A stretch of 64,000 nt of DNA from Mycobacterium sp. shizuoka-1 (GCF_002723835.1 NZ_BEWG01000007.1:62001-126000); one strand, 5' to 3'. Positions 1 to 9,815 are shown, counted from the first letter of the stretch. Notes: generated by a model from the sequence alone, not told the origin. Translations and numbers: made by a program.

Positions 1-1
1 G

Positions 2-1777
2 ATGACGACCGGTGCGGGCATCGTCGTGTCGGTCAACGTCGGACTCCCCAAGGACGTGGACTGGAACGGTCGCATCGTCCACACCGGGGCCTGGAAGGCG
101 CCGGTGACCGGGCCGCGCCGGATCGGGCGGCTCAACGTGGAGGGGGACGGGCAGGGCGATCTCGCCGGACACGGCGGCGAGAACCGCGCGGTGCTGGTGT
201 ATCAGCGCGCCTCCTACGAGCATTGGGCGACAGTGCTCGGCCGTGACGACCTGACCGCAGGCGCCTTCGGGGAGAACCTGACCGTCGACGGCTTACCCGA
301 CGACGAGGTCTGCATCGGCGATCGCTACCGGATCGGCGACGTGGTGCTGGAGGTGACGCAGCCGCGGGTCACCTGCTACCGCGTCGGAATGCGACTCGGC
401 GAGCCGCGCATGGCGGCACTGCTGGTGTCGCACCGCCGTCCCGGTTTCTACTGCCGTGTCCTGGCCGAAGGCGAGGTGGCCGCGGGTCAGGACGTGGTCA
501 AGATCGCCGACGGACCACACCAGGTCAGCGTCGCCGAGATCGACGCACTGCTCTACCTTCCCGGGCATCCCCGCGAAGCCCTGCAACGCGCAGTCGACAT
601 CCCCGCGCTGAGCCCCGGCTGGCGGGCCTCATTGCAGAGTCTGCTCGACCAGGACCCGGCAGCCGCCGGGTCGGGCGGTAACCGCGGGCTGACCGGCCCG
701 GCCGTACCGGCGCCCGCGTGGGCCGGGTTCCGACCGCTTCGAGTCACCGCCGTGCGCGACGAAAGCGCCTCCGTGCGCTCGGTGGTGCTGGCCGATCCCG
801 ACGGCACACCGCTGCCCAGATGGCTTGCCGGCCAGTCGATCGTGGTGCGAGTTCCCGGCAGTGCCGACGGTACGTCGCTGGTGCGCAACTACTCGCTGTC
901 CAACAAACCGGGTTCGGCGCACTACCGCATCGGCGTCAAGCGTGAACCGCTCGGTGCGGTCAGCGCCTACTTACACGACCACGTCCAGGCCGGCGACCTC
1001 ATCGAGGTGGCCGCACCGCGAGGCAGCTTCTTCCTCGACGACACCGCGGACCCGGTGGTCCTGATCTCGGCCGGGGTAGGGGTGACACCCGTGTTGGCGA
1101 TGCTGTACGCCCTGGTCGCCGGAGGATCGAGCCGCCCGGTCTGGTGGCTGCACAGCGCCCGCAACGGCGCCGAGCACCCATTCGGCCGTGAGGTGCGCAG
1201 TCTTCTGGATCGCTTGCCGCACAGCCGATCTCGTATCTGCTACAGCAGCCCGGATGATGCCGATCGGCAGGGTCAGGACTATGACCAGCGGGGGCGGCTG
1301 TCCACCGAGTCGCTGGCTGCACTGGAACTGCCTGCCGACGCCGAGGTCTACGTGTGCGGCCCCGCGCCCTTCATGGATGCCGTGAGCGACGCGCTGGTGG
1401 CCTGCGGGCTGCCCGCAGCCCACATCCGCGCGGAGCGATTCGGCGCCCAGTCCGCGATCAACCCCGGTATCGCCGCGACGGCGCTGCGCGCACCCCACGT
1501 CCCGGACGGCCCGCCCGGGCCTGGGCCGACCGTACAGTTCGCCCGCAGCGCGCTGTCGGCGCCATGGCGGCCCACCGACGCCAGCCTGCTCGAGTTCGCC
1601 GAGGCGTGCGATGTGCCGACCCGTTGGTCGTGTCGCACCGGCGTGTGTCACACGTGCGAGACGGCACTGCTGTCCGGGCGGGTCCGCTACGACCCCGAGC
1701 CCCTGGAGCCACCAGCCGACGGCAACATATTGGTCTGCATCGCGACGCCGGCTGAGGACGTCGTCGTCGATCTGTGA
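2..1777 (+). CDS. MOSC domain / flavin reductase / 2Fe-2S ferredoxin fusion protein
   Basis: The 591-residue product joins three modules. Residues 1-210 are a YiiM-like MOSC domain with the conserved Cys at C125. Residues 235-475 are a ferredoxin-NADP reductase-type unit, with the FAD motif RNYSLS and the nucleotide-binding SAGVGVTPV. The C-terminus is a plant-type [2Fe-2S] ferredoxin with ligands C544, C549, C552 and C579. MOSC proteins handle sulfur on molybdenum cofactor and can reduce N-hydroxylated substrates; the fused chain would let NAD(P)H electrons reach the MOSC centre (inference). The ATG is at the second base of the window, so an earlier start outside cannot be excluded. No ribosome site is visible and the substrate is unknown. 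Confidence 0.85.
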   Translation: MTTGAGIVVSVNVGLPKDVDWNGRIVHTGAWKAPVTGPRRIGRLNVEGDGQGDLAGHGGENRAVLVYQRASYEHWATVLGRDDLTAGAFGENLTVDGLPDDEVCIGDRYRIGDVVLEVTQPRVTCYRVGMRLGEPRMAALLVSHRRPGFYCRVLAEGEVAAGQDVVKIADGPHQVSVAEIDALLYLPGHPREALQRAVDIPALSPGWRASLQSLLDQDPAAAGSGGNRGLTGPAVPAPAWAGFRPLRVTAVRDESASVRSVVLADPDGTPLPRWLAGQSIVVRVPGSADGTSLVRNYSLSNKPGSAHYRIGVKREPLGAVSAYLHDHVQAGDLIEVAAPRGSFFLDDTADPVVLISAGVGVTPVLAMLYALVAGGSSRPVWWLHSARNGAEHPFGREVRSLLDRLPHSRSRICYSSPDDADRQGQDYDQRGRLSTESLAALELPADAEVYVCGPAPFMDAVSDALVACGLPAAHIRAERFGAQSAINPGIAATALRAPHVPDGPPGPGPTVQFARSALSAPWRPTDASLLEFAEACDVPTRWSCRTGVCHTCETALLSGRVRYDPEPLEPPADGNILVCIATPAEDVVVDL

Positions 1778-2437
1778 CGCCGGGTTCCGATCGCGGGTGC
1801 CATCTGCGCCGCGTCGGGCGGGGCGCCCGCGCACATTTTCACGCCGATATCGTCACGTTCGCGGACCTACGGTATCGGTATTGGTTATCCGCCGCGTAAT
1901 AACCGCAGTGGGCTCAATCCGGCACAATTCAGCAACACAATGCCAAAATCTTGTCGGATGCGTAAATTTGCCGAGAGCAACCTCCGCCACCGTAGGTTCA
2001 GAGTGATCGAACGGGTGGGTAGTCGGGTAGCGGCGGCCCGTTCCCTAGGCGATATTGCCGCTATCGAGCTGTAGGCAACGAGTGGGCCGCTCGGTGAGTC
2101 GCTGAGATGTCGACGAAATCGCTGTTGCTGAAGGGTTATTTCCTGGTGGATTCCACCGCTCTATTCGAGGTAAGGAACAGCGCCTCCCCGGTGGAGTGGC
2201 ACCGGCGTACCGACCTGGCGCGGCCACCCTCACGCCGGCGTGGTGTCGGGTGCTGGGCGATCGCTCGGCCAGTTAACGCGCAATGCCCAGACGGCGACGA
2301 ATTCTCGACGCGATCGGACAATTTTGAGCAAATTATAGACGCGTTAGTTAGTTCGCCTTAAGCTCCACTCTGGCTGCCAGGTGTCTGTGAGTCGGCCGCC
2401 AATTCAAAGCTATGGCTACTAACGGGGAGTTGCCCAT
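1778..2437. other. Intergenic region upstream of the PGRS gene
   Basis: These 660 bases are clearly richer in A and T than the flanking genes. I see no credible gene: the short open frames here lack mycobacterial codon bias and ribosome sites. A weak inverted repeat (GGTTAT...ATAACC) lies near 1883-1904. The stretch probably carries the promoter and regulatory region of the PGRS gene; the sequence GGGGAG just before its ATG is the likely ribosome site. Confidence 0.5.
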
Positions 2438-5400
2438 ATGAGTTCGACCGACCGATTCCAGTCCGAATCCCACGAGCTGCGTATGTTGCCCGCCGAGTTC
2501 GGCGGCATGGCGGCGCCCAAGCAGTCGACACCCGGCCATCTGAGGATGCTGACCTGGGTCGGCGCTTCGGCAGTCGCCCTCGGCGTGGGTGCCGCGATCG
2601 CGTCGATGCCCGCGGTGGCCTCGGCCGACTCCACCGGCTCGGCCGGATCGAAAGGCTCGTCGGCGTCGAGCAGCTCGGCATCCGGCGACACGAAGGCGGA
2701 ATCGTCGAAGTCGAAAGCCCAGGCCGGACCGGCGCGGCACAAGCCCCGGTCGACCGCGGGCAACGGACGCTCGGTCGGTAGCAGCAAGGGCGCCAAGAAG
2801 TCCGCGGTCGAGACCACCACGATCGACGCGACGCCTGCCGACACCACGGCGAGCTCGGTGTCGTCGGTGTCGCGTACCGCTGCTGCGGCGGCCTCGGTGG
2901 CCAAGACCCCGAGCTCGGCGGCGGTCGGAGTCGGCGACGGTCTGCAGACCCTGGTGAGTTTCTTCTTCGGCAACGGCACCGCCGCACATCCCAACGGCGG
3001 CATCATCATCGGTAACGGCTACTCGTGGACCGCGGAATCCTGCTCCGCGGGCGCCGCATGCAAGGGCGGCAACGGCGGCATCGTCGGCAACGGCGGCAAC
3101 GGGTGGAACGGCGGAAACGGCGGTGCCGCAGGCTGGTTCGGCAACGGCGGTGATGGCGGCGACGGCGTGCTCACGGCCAACGGCGGGCGCGGCGGTAATG
3201 GCGGAGCCGGCGGTCTGCTCCAAGGCAACGGTGGCGCCGGCGGCGCCGGGGCGCAGTCGGTCGCGGGTCACATCGACGGTGGCAACGGTGGCTCGGCCGG
3301 TCTCAACGGTAACGGTGGTGCCGGCGGCGACGGCGGTGTCGCGCAGACCAACGGCGGACCGGTTCCGGAAGGGGCCCAGGGCGGAAACGGTGGCCGCGGG
3401 GGCGGTGGCGGTCTGCTGAAGGGCGATGGCGGCGCCGGCGGTGCCGGCGGGACGGGCTACGGCATCGGCGCCGATGGCGGCGACGGTGGCAGTGGCGGCA
3501 ACACCGGTCTGTTGTCGTTCACCGGTTCCGGCGGCAACGGCGGCATCGGCGGCGGAGGCACCCACGGCGGAAACGGCGGAAACGGAGGCAACGGCGGACT
3601 GCTGTCGGTGTTCGCCAACGGCGGCATCGGCGGGGCCGGCGGCGAAGGCCCGCCGACCAGCGAGACGCCCGGGACCGGTGGCAACGGTGGCAACGGCGGC
3701 AACGCCGGACTCTGGATGGGCACCGGTGGTGACGGCGGGGCCGGCGGCGAAGGCGGCGGTAACGGTGGTAATGGCGGCAACGTCGGCGCCCTGTCGCTGC
3801 TCGGCGGTGGAGGTGACGGCGGGGCCGGCGGCGACGGGCAGAAGGGCGGCTTCGGCATCAACGGCGCCGTCAAGAACCCCGACGGCAGCCCCGGGAACCC
3901 CGACGGGACGGACGGCAAACCCGGTGGCGCCGGCGGCAACGGCGGCAACGGCGGCCGGGGCAGCTTCTTCATCGGTATCGGTGGTGACGGCGGGTCCGCA
4001 GGTGCCGGCGGCAACGGTGGCGACGGTGGTTCCGGCGCCAACCGCAACGAGGGCGCGAAGACCGGAGACGGACTCGACGGCGGCAACGGCGGCAACGGCG
4101 GGGCGGCCGGCGACGGCGGTCAGCATGGTGGCACCGCGGGCGTGGGCAAGTACTTCTTCGCGATCGCGTCCAACGGCGACGCGGGCGCCAGCGGTGACGG
4201 TGGCGTGGGCGGCAAGGGCGGCGCGGGTGGTCTCGGCCAGGACACCGCCGACGTCGACGGAACCGCGGGCGCCGGTGGCACCGGCGGCAAGGGTGGTAAG
4301 GGCGGCGCCGGCGGCGCTGCGACCACCTCGTCGGCGGCAGGCAACGGCGGCGACGGTGGCGTGGGCGGTGCCGGTGGTGCCGGTGGCTGGGGCGGCTGGA
4401 GCCCCGACAATTCCGACGAGCCGGCTCTCGGGACCGGCGGTGCCGCAGGGACGCCCGGCGCGGGCGGCGACGGCGGTGCCGGCGGTGCCGGCTCCACCAC
4501 CCAGATCAGCGGCGGCGGCGGCAAGGGCGGCGCCGGCGGCAAGGGCGGGCGCGGTGGCTCGGGTCTGAACGCGCTCAACGGGGCCAACGGCGGCAAGGGC
4601 GGCAACGGCGGCAACGGCGGTGCCGACGGCGGCGCCGGAGTCGAAACCGGTGGCTTCGGGGGCAGCGGCGGACAGGGCGGACAGCCCGGCCAGTACGCAC
4701 CTGACGGCCAGGCCGGTAAGGCCGGCGCCTTCGGCGCCAACGGAACCCCCGGGACCCCGATCCCGCCGACGTCGACCGACACGTCGTCGGCTGCGGCCAG
4801 CATCGTGCCGGCGGCTCAGACGGCGACTCCGCAGTCGGTGATGACGAACCTGGCCCGGCAGCTCAGCTACATCTTCTTCAACCGGATGCCAGGCGCCGAT
4901 CCGGACATCAGTGCCAACATCGGCGATCTCAAGCAGATCATCGTGGACCTCAACAGCAAGAGCAACAACGGATTCGGCGTGACGTCCAGCGTCACGATCC
5001 AGCCGAAATACGGAACGGTCGTGCTCCGGGAAGACGGTACCTACGTCTACACCGTCGATCCGGCGCTGGTGAAGCCCGGTATCTCCGACTCGTTTGTGAT
5101 CACGGTGGACAACGGTCAGGGCGCACAGCTGCCCGGGTTCGCCGGACAGGTGCAGAATTGGCTGCACTCGTGGGCGATCGAGATGGGGCTGGCCAAGCAG
5201 GACACCGATGACGTGGTGGTCAACGTCAAGATCGACGGAGACGGCTTCTACGGAAACCCGGAGATCAACTCGAAGTACTGGGTGAAGCAGAGCTACGAAA
5301 ACTGCATCCTGATGGCGGCGGCCATGGTGGTCGGTCAGATGCGGGGCAGCGTCGAAGACGAGCCGACCGAGGACGAGATCGTCAACCTGGCCAAGATCAC

Positions 5401-5950
5401 CGACAGCATCGTGATCCCGGGCAAGAAGGTGTACATCAACGAGAACACCTCGGACGGCGCCACCGTCGCTGATACGGCGATGTTGCTGCGGAAGTACTAC
5501 AACCTGAACGCCGAATTCACCACCTACTCAACGCCTGCCGTGATCAACGGGGAGAACACCTCGGTTGCCACGGCCGCCGATGGCGAGCGGGCCCTGCGCG
5601 ACGTCCAGGCGGCAATTGCCAGGGGTGAGGGAGTGATCGTCGGGGTCAACGCCCAGATCATGTGGGCGGCCGTGCAGTGCACCACGGGCAGCTGCCAGGG
5701 CGGCAACGGTCCGGGCATCCCGAACTATCAGGAGCCGAACCACGGCGTCGTCGTGATCGGCGTGGATGTCGAGAACGGCATCGTGTACCTCAACGACAGC
5801 GGGCCCGACACCCAGGGGCAGATGGTGAAGGACAAGGACGGCAACATGGTCAAGCGGTATCCGCTCGGCGAGCCGGTCACCCTCGGCGCGTTCATGAGCG
5901 CGTGGCAGACCGACTCCTACGAGACGATCTTCGTCTCGAAGAAGGTGTAG
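2438..5950 (+). CDS. Secreted PGRS-repeat protein with C-terminal C39-like peptidase domain
   Basis: The product has 1170 residues. A long signal peptide occupies residues 1-63, with a hydrophobic core near 40-55 and a cut after ASA. A Ser/Lys/Ala-rich linker follows to about residue 165. Residues about 208-770 are PGRS-type GGNGG/GGAGG repeats. Residues about 790-930 look like an Ig/cadherin-type module. The last 240 residues resemble a C39/papain-like peptidase: C956 in YENC, H1102 in NHGV, and N1119/D1120 in LND are in the right order for the catalytic set. There is no PE domain, unlike classical PE_PGRS proteins. It probably acts at or outside the cell envelope; substrate and activity are unproven. 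A strong hairpin follows the stop. Confidence 0.85.
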   Translation: MSSTDRFQSESHELRMLPAEFGGMAAPKQSTPGHLRMLTWVGASAVALGVGAAIASMPAVASADSTGSAGSKGSSASSSSASGDTKAESSKSKAQAGPARHKPRSTAGNGRSVGSSKGAKKSAVETTTIDATPADTTASSVSSVSRTAAAAASVAKTPSSAAVGVGDGLQTLVSFFFGNGTAAHPNGGIIIGNGYSWTAESCSAGAACKGGNGGIVGNGGNGWNGGNGGAAGWFGNGGDGGDGVLTANGGRGGNGGAGGLLQGNGGAGGAGAQSVAGHIDGGNGGSAGLNGNGGAGGDGGVAQTNGGPVPEGAQGGNGGRGGGGGLLKGDGGAGGAGGTGYGIGADGGDGGSGGNTGLLSFTGSGGNGGIGGGGTHGGNGGNGGNGGLLSVFANGGIGGAGGEGPPTSETPGTGGNGGNGGNAGLWMGTGGDGGAGGEGGGNGGNGGNVGALSLLGGGGDGGAGGDGQKGGFGINGAVKNPDGSPGNPDGTDGKPGGAGGNGGNGGRGSFFIGIGGDGGSAGAGGNGGDGGSGANRNEGAKTGDGLDGGNGGNGGAAGDGGQHGGTAGVGKYFFAIASNGDAGASGDGGVGGKGGAGGLGQDTADVDGTAGAGGTGGKGGKGGAGGAATTSSAAGNGGDGGVGGAGGAGGWGGWSPDNSDEPALGTGGAAGTPGAGGDGGAGGAGSTTQISGGGGKGGAGGKGGRGGSGLNALNGANGGKGGNGGNGGADGGAGVETGGFGGSGGQGGQPGQYAPDGQAGKAGAFGANGTPGTPIPPTSTDTSSAAASIVPAAQTATPQSVMTNLARQLSYIFFNRMPGADPDISANIGDLKQIIVDLNSKSNNGFGVTSSVTIQPKYGTVVLREDGTYVYTVDPALVKPGISDSFVITVDNGQGAQLPGFAGQVQNWLHSWAIEMGLAKQDTDDVVVNVKIDGDGFYGNPEINSKYWVKQSYENCILMAAAMVVGQMRGSVEDEPTEDEIVNLAKITDSIVIPGKKVYINENTSDGATVADTAMLLRKYYNLNAEFTTYSTPAVINGENTSVATAADGERALRDVQAAIARGEGVIVGVNAQIMWAAVQCTTGSCQGGNGPGIPNYQEPNHGVVVIGVDVENGIVYLNDSGPDTQGQMVKDKDGNMVKRYPLGEPVTLGAFMSAWQTDSYETIFVSKKV

Positions 5951-5970
5951 CCGGACCGCAGCACAACCGC

Positions 5971-6000
5971 GATGCCCCACCCTCGGCAGGGTGGGGCATC
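5971..6000. terminator. Bidirectional hairpin terminator between convergent genes
   Basis: A perfect 13-bp stem (arm GATGCCCCACCCT at 5971-5983, complement at 5988-6000) closes a CGGC loop. It lies between the stops of the PGRS gene (+) and the CobW gene (-). There is no long U-run, which is usual for mycobacterial terminators. Confidence 0.75.
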
Positions 6001-6006
6001 GTGGTG

Positions 6007-7065
6007 TCAGGGGCGGGTCAGGTAGCGCTGCCAGCGACGCTCGGCCGCCGCCGAGGGCGGCTCGGCGGCGGGCCGCAGCGCGTCGGCCAGTCGGCGCCGG
6101 ACGGTTGCGGTGTCGAATCGCGTTCCGATCGCCACCAGGTGGCTCTGCGGTCCGCGGGCGGCGGCCCCGCGTGCGATGTGAACCGCGGGCCCGACGACGT
6201 TGACCACGTAACCCCGCGCCGCGGAACGATGTCGCACCAGCACCCGGCCTTTCATCCGGTACACACCTGCCGGCGGCGACTCGAGCAGCTCGAGCAGCCG
6301 TTCGGCGTCCACTGCCGAGTCGGTGCCGACCGTCACCGATTCGGCGTGTACATGGTGGTGTTCGGCATCGGCCTCGTCGATCAGTGCCTCGCGAAACGAC
6401 AGCTGGCCTGTCTCGTCGGTCGCGGCCGCGACGTCGTAGAGCAACCTCGGGTCGATGCGCCCATCCGTCGCGCCGACCACGTGTGCACGCGAATTACGTT
6501 CCCGCACACGGGCTTCCACGCGGTGCAGTACCGCGTCATGGTCGGCCGCGGGGATCTGGTCCAGTTTGTTCACCACCACCAGGGTCGCCGCGCCGTACCG
6601 GGCGGGTGGTGCGCCGCCGCAGTCGACGGTGTCGAAGTGCCGCACCGCGTCGACCACGTCGACCACGCCACCGTCGCGTACCCCGGCGATCTCGCTGAAC
6701 CCGATGATCCGGGCCAGGGCCGCCGGGTCGGCGAGGCCACTGGCTTCCACGATGATGGCGTCCAGCCGCAGCCGGGGATCGGCCAGCCGGGCCAGTGCGG
6801 CGTCCAGCTGCCCGTCGTCAGGCAGACAGCAGATGCAGCCGCCGGCGATCGAGGCCGGCTCGTCGATCTGACCGCTGATCAATCCGGCGTCCACATTGAT
6901 CTCGCCGAAGTCGTTGATGATCACCCCGATCCGGGCTTGCGGGGTGCGCAGAACATGGTTGAGCAAGGTGGTCTTGCCGGCACCCAGATAGCCGGTCAGC
7001 GCGATGACCGGGATGCTCGACCGGCGGCTGCCGGCAGTCGGTGACACGTGGCGATGGTGCCACAT
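6007..7065 (-). CDS. CobW/COG0523-family GTPase, putative metal chaperone
   Basis: This is a G3E-family P-loop GTPase of about 352 residues. The N-terminus has the Walker A motif GYLGAGKTT, followed by the metal-binding CxCC motif as CICC. The C-terminal third matches the CobW C-terminal domain (a VLVRHRSAARGYV region). Members deliver or insert metals, often zinc or cobalt. The open frame runs further upstream, but that extension is poor coding sequence, so I chose the ATG at 7065; the GTG at 7047 is equally possible. No Zur-like box is visible nearby, so metal specificity is open. It converges with the PGRS gene and is divergent from the GH2 gene. Confidence 0.85.
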   Translation of the reverse strand: MWHHRHVSPTAGSRRSSIPVIALTGYLGAGKTTLLNHVLRTPQARIGVIINDFGEINVDAGLISGQIDEPASIAGGCICCLPDDGQLDAALARLADPRLRLDAIIVEASGLADPAALARIIGFSEIAGVRDGGVVDVVDAVRHFDTVDCGGAPPARYGAATLVVVNKLDQIPAADHDAVLHRVEARVRERNSRAHVVGATDGRIDPRLLYDVAAATDETGQLSFREALIDEADAEHHHVHAESVTVGTDSAVDAERLLELLESPPAGVYRMKGRVLVRHRSAARGYVVNVVGPAVHIARGAAARGPQSHLVAIGTRFDTATVRRRLADALRPAAEPPSAAAERRWQRYLTRP

Positions 7066-7420
7066 CGGACCGATCCGCCGGCAGCGTGCCGCCCGGGGTT
7101 TGCCACCCGTTGTGAACGCGGACTCGGTCCGGTGCGGTATGCCGAGACCGCGACGCCATGCGGCGGGCTCGTCGCAGGACATCGCTGGCGGCCCGCGGCG
7201 AATGAAAGATTGCTGCGCGAAACACGTTGCCAGATCCTCGCCAACGGCGGTCCGAGCGGCTAGAGTCCCTACCGCAATCGCATCTTCCCGGTCGGTCTCG
7301 GGCCACCCCGCAGCACACCGCCGGAACACCTTGCCGCGACTGGATCGATTCGTTTGCTGTGCACAAAGCTGTTGCGCGTGGGGGCGCGCCGCGGTCGGTT
7401 TCAAGCGCGGGGGAACAATC
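7066..7420. other. Divergent promoter region between CobW and GH2 genes
   Basis: These 355 bases separate two divergent genes. Open frames here are extensions of the neighbours or run antisense, and none looks like a separate gene. I see no strong operator palindrome. GGGGGAAC at about 7409-7416 is the likely ribosome site of the GH2 gene. Confidence 0.4.
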
Positions 7421-9382
7421 GTGACAGAACACCAGGAACGACCGGACCGGCGAAGCCGCCGAGGCTGGATGTGGGCCGGCCGAGTCGCAGCAGTCGTTCT
7501 GAGCCTGGCCGGCTTGGTCATGATCGCGAACCCGCCGGCGAACGCGGTCGTGATGTGGAAGCCGAAGGCTGCACCGCTGCCGACCCCGTGGACCGGGTTG
7601 GTGGGGCCTGACAACGCGCTGCCCGACTATCCGCGCCCACAGATGGTGCGATCCGCCTGGCTGAACCTCAACGGCGTGTGGGGCTATATGGGCCGTTCCG
7701 CGGCAACGGTTTTGGCAGCTCCGCCGCCACCGTCGGCCTACCGCGAGCAGATCTTGGTTCCCTACCCTGTCGAGTCGGCGCTGTCGGGTGTCGAGCGTCA
7801 CGACGACGAGATGTGGTACCGCAAGGTGGTCAAGCTGCCGAGCAATTGGACAGGACAGCACGTGCTGCTGCACTTCGGCGCGGTGGATCAGATCGCCACC
7901 GTCTGGGTGAACAATCAGCAAGTGGCCCGCCATCAGGGCGGCTATACCGAGTTCAGCGTCGACATCACCGGGGCGCTGCGATGGCCGGGCGCGCAGGAGA
8001 TCACCGTGCGGGTGCAGGACCGCAACGAGGGCAACCCGTTCCCGGTCGGAAAGCAACGCACCGATCCAGAGGGGCTGTTCTACACCGGCGCCTCGGGGAT
8101 TTGGCAGACGGTGTGGCTCGAGCCGGTGCACCGCACGTTCATCAACAAGCTCGACATCACCACGGACCTGACGAGTATGTCGGTCACCCCGCGGGTGGCC
8201 GGGAGCAAGGGCCAGCGTGCGGTGGTGTTCGTCGCCGAGCCCGGTGGCCGGGTCGTCTCGATGGCGTCCGCGGGCGCCGGGGACACGATCCGCCTGCGCG
8301 TCCCGAATCCGCGGTTGTGGACTCCCGACGACCCATACCTCTATGACCTCAAGGTCGCGTTGGTGGACCCGTCGGGCAAGGTGGTCGACGCGGTGTCCAG
8401 CTATGCCGGACTACGCACGATCGGGACCGTGCGCGATCCGCGGGGCAGGCCGCGGATCGCGCTCAACGACAAGATCACCTTCTTGCACGGCCCGCTGGAC
8501 CAGGGGTACTGGCCGGACGGGATCTACACCGCGCCAACCGATGACGCGTTGAAATCCGATCTGATGAGGATCAAAGAGCTGGGAATGAACTTCGTGCGCA
8601 AGCACGGCAAGATCGAGCCGGCACGCTGGTACTACTGGGCGGACAAGCTCGGCCTGATGGTGTGGCAGGACATGCCCTCGCTGGACGTGTCGCTCGACAT
8701 CCCGGTGGGTCCGGCGCCGGAGCCGGCGCCCGCGGCGAAGGCCAACTTCGAGAAAGAGCTGCTGGCGATGATCGATCAGCTTCGCAGCGTGACGTCGATC
8801 GTCGGGTGGGTGCCGTTCAACGAGGGTTGGGGGGAGTTCGACACCGCGCGTATCGCCGGTGTGGTGAAGGCCGCCGACCCGACCCGGATGGTCAACGCGA
8901 ACAGCGGCGTGAACTGTTGTAAGTCGCGCGGCGACACCCGGGCCGGTGATATCTACGACGACCACACTTATGTCGGACCCGGCCGCCCCACGATGTCCAA
9001 TGACCGGTCGAAGGCCCACGAGAAGGGTCCGGTGGTGGTCGACAACCGGGTGACGGTCGACGGCGAATACGGCGGCCTGGGGCTGGTGCTCGACAAGCAC
9101 CGATGGCCGGGGCGTCCGCAGGCCTACGAAATGGCCGACAGCCCGGCCCGGCTGACCGACCGGTACGTCGAAGTCAGCCGCACCCTAGAGGACATCGTCC
9201 GCAGAGACGGCCTGTCCGGCGCCATCTACACCCAGACCACCGATGTGGAGAACGAGGTGAACGGATTTCTCAGCTACGACCGCTGGCAGGTCAAGATGCC
9301 GATACCGGTTGTGGCCGAACGAAATCGCGCAGTGATCGCGGCCGGAACACCGGGGAACCAGCCGCAGGACATTCGTCGCTGA
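7421..9382 (+). CDS. Secreted glycoside hydrolase family 2 (beta-galactosidase/glucuronidase-like)
   Basis: The 653-residue product starts at GTG 7421, behind GGGGGAAC. A signal peptide or membrane anchor covers residues 17-43. The GH2 architecture follows: a jelly-roll sugar-binding domain, an immunoglobulin-like sandwich and a TIM barrel. The acid/base candidate is E468 in FNEGWGE and the nucleophile candidate is E549 in GEYGG; 81 residues between them is normal for GH2. It is shorter than E. coli LacZ and lacks the LacZ C-terminal domain. It probably cleaves a beta-glycoside outside the membrane; the sugar cannot be read from sequence. It stands alone, with no sugar transporter adjacent. 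Confidence 0.85.
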   Translation: MTEHQERPDRRSRRGWMWAGRVAAVVLSLAGLVMIANPPANAVVMWKPKAAPLPTPWTGLVGPDNALPDYPRPQMVRSAWLNLNGVWGYMGRSAATVLAAPPPPSAYREQILVPYPVESALSGVERHDDEMWYRKVVKLPSNWTGQHVLLHFGAVDQIATVWVNNQQVARHQGGYTEFSVDITGALRWPGAQEITVRVQDRNEGNPFPVGKQRTDPEGLFYTGASGIWQTVWLEPVHRTFINKLDITTDLTSMSVTPRVAGSKGQRAVVFVAEPGGRVVSMASAGAGDTIRLRVPNPRLWTPDDPYLYDLKVALVDPSGKVVDAVSSYAGLRTIGTVRDPRGRPRIALNDKITFLHGPLDQGYWPDGIYTAPTDDALKSDLMRIKELGMNFVRKHGKIEPARWYYWADKLGLMVWQDMPSLDVSLDIPVGPAPEPAPAAKANFEKELLAMIDQLRSVTSIVGWVPFNEGWGEFDTARIAGVVKAADPTRMVNANSGVNCCKSRGDTRAGDIYDDHTYVGPGRPTMSNDRSKAHEKGPVVVDNRVTVDGEYGGLGLVLDKHRWPGRPQAYEMADSPARLTDRYVEVSRTLEDIVRRDGLSGAIYTQTTDVENEVNGFLSYDRWQVKMPIPVVAERNRAVIAAGTPGNQPQDIRR

Positions 9383-9479
9383 GAGCGCCATGGCACCGAA
9401 CAGCCCCGCTCGGGCCGCCCGGTGGTCTAGCGTGGTGTGCGCCAGATCGAAATCGCCGACCAAAAAGGGGGTGTTGTCG

Positions 9480-9815
9480 ATGCGAAGTCGACGCCGCTGC
9501 TGGCCGGCGGTGAGTGCCGCCGCTGCGCTCATCATCGCCGGGACCGGGACCGCGCACGCCGCGCCGCCACCGCCCAGCCCCGATCAGGCCAGCGCAGAAT
9601 GGACAGTCACCGACGGCTATTTCGCCAAACAGATCGGTTGCACCCCCGAAACGCCGGGAGACCCGCTTTCCATCACCTGGGATCCGCCGGGGTTCATCCC
9701 CGGTATCGGCGGTCAGGGAATGATCAACGATGCCAATCCCGCGCTGGGCGGCCACTTCTCAGCGTGGTGGAATCCCACCCCCGGCTTCTGGGACGTTCAG
9801 TACCAGTTCTGCTGA
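9480..9815 (+). CDS. Small secreted protein of unknown function
   Basis: The product is 111 residues long. It has a clear signal peptide (RRR, then an Ala-rich core, cut after AHA near residue 27). The mature part is about 84 residues, rich in Pro, Gly and Trp, with Cys near residue 53 and at the very C-terminus that could form a disulfide. The ATG at 9480 follows an AAAAAGGGGG purine run; an in-frame GTG at 9471 is the alternative. I do not recognise the family beyond its resemblance to small exported mycobacterial proteins. Confidence 0.7.
   Translation: MRSRRRCWPAVSAAAALIIAGTGTAHAAPPPPSPDQASAEWTVTDGYFAKQIGCTPETPGDPLSITWDPPGFIPGIGGQGMINDANPALGGHFSAWWNPTPGFWDVQYQFC

Noticed and set aside
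2107-2361. 84-codon frame in the region before the PGRS gene
   Set aside because: It has no ribosome site, no conserved motif and a composition unlike coding sequence here.
3061-4720. Repetitive DNA that could be mistaken for a CRISPR or satellite array
   Set aside because: The repeats are codon-phased GGxGGx coding units of irregular spacing inside one protein.
2348-5167. A 939-codon open frame on the minus strand across the PGRS gene
   Set aside because: It is the antisense shadow of GGN/GGA codons (Ala/Thr/Val-rich, no motif, no ribosome site), while the plus strand has signal peptide, repeats and peptidase motifs.
5662-7044. Plus-strand 460-codon frame over the PGRS end and CobW gene
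   Set aside because: It crosses the terminator hairpin and is antisense to clear CobW motifs.
7066-7614. N-terminal extension of the CobW frame
   Set aside because: It runs antisense to the GH2 signal-peptide region, and the family N-terminus begins at about 7065.
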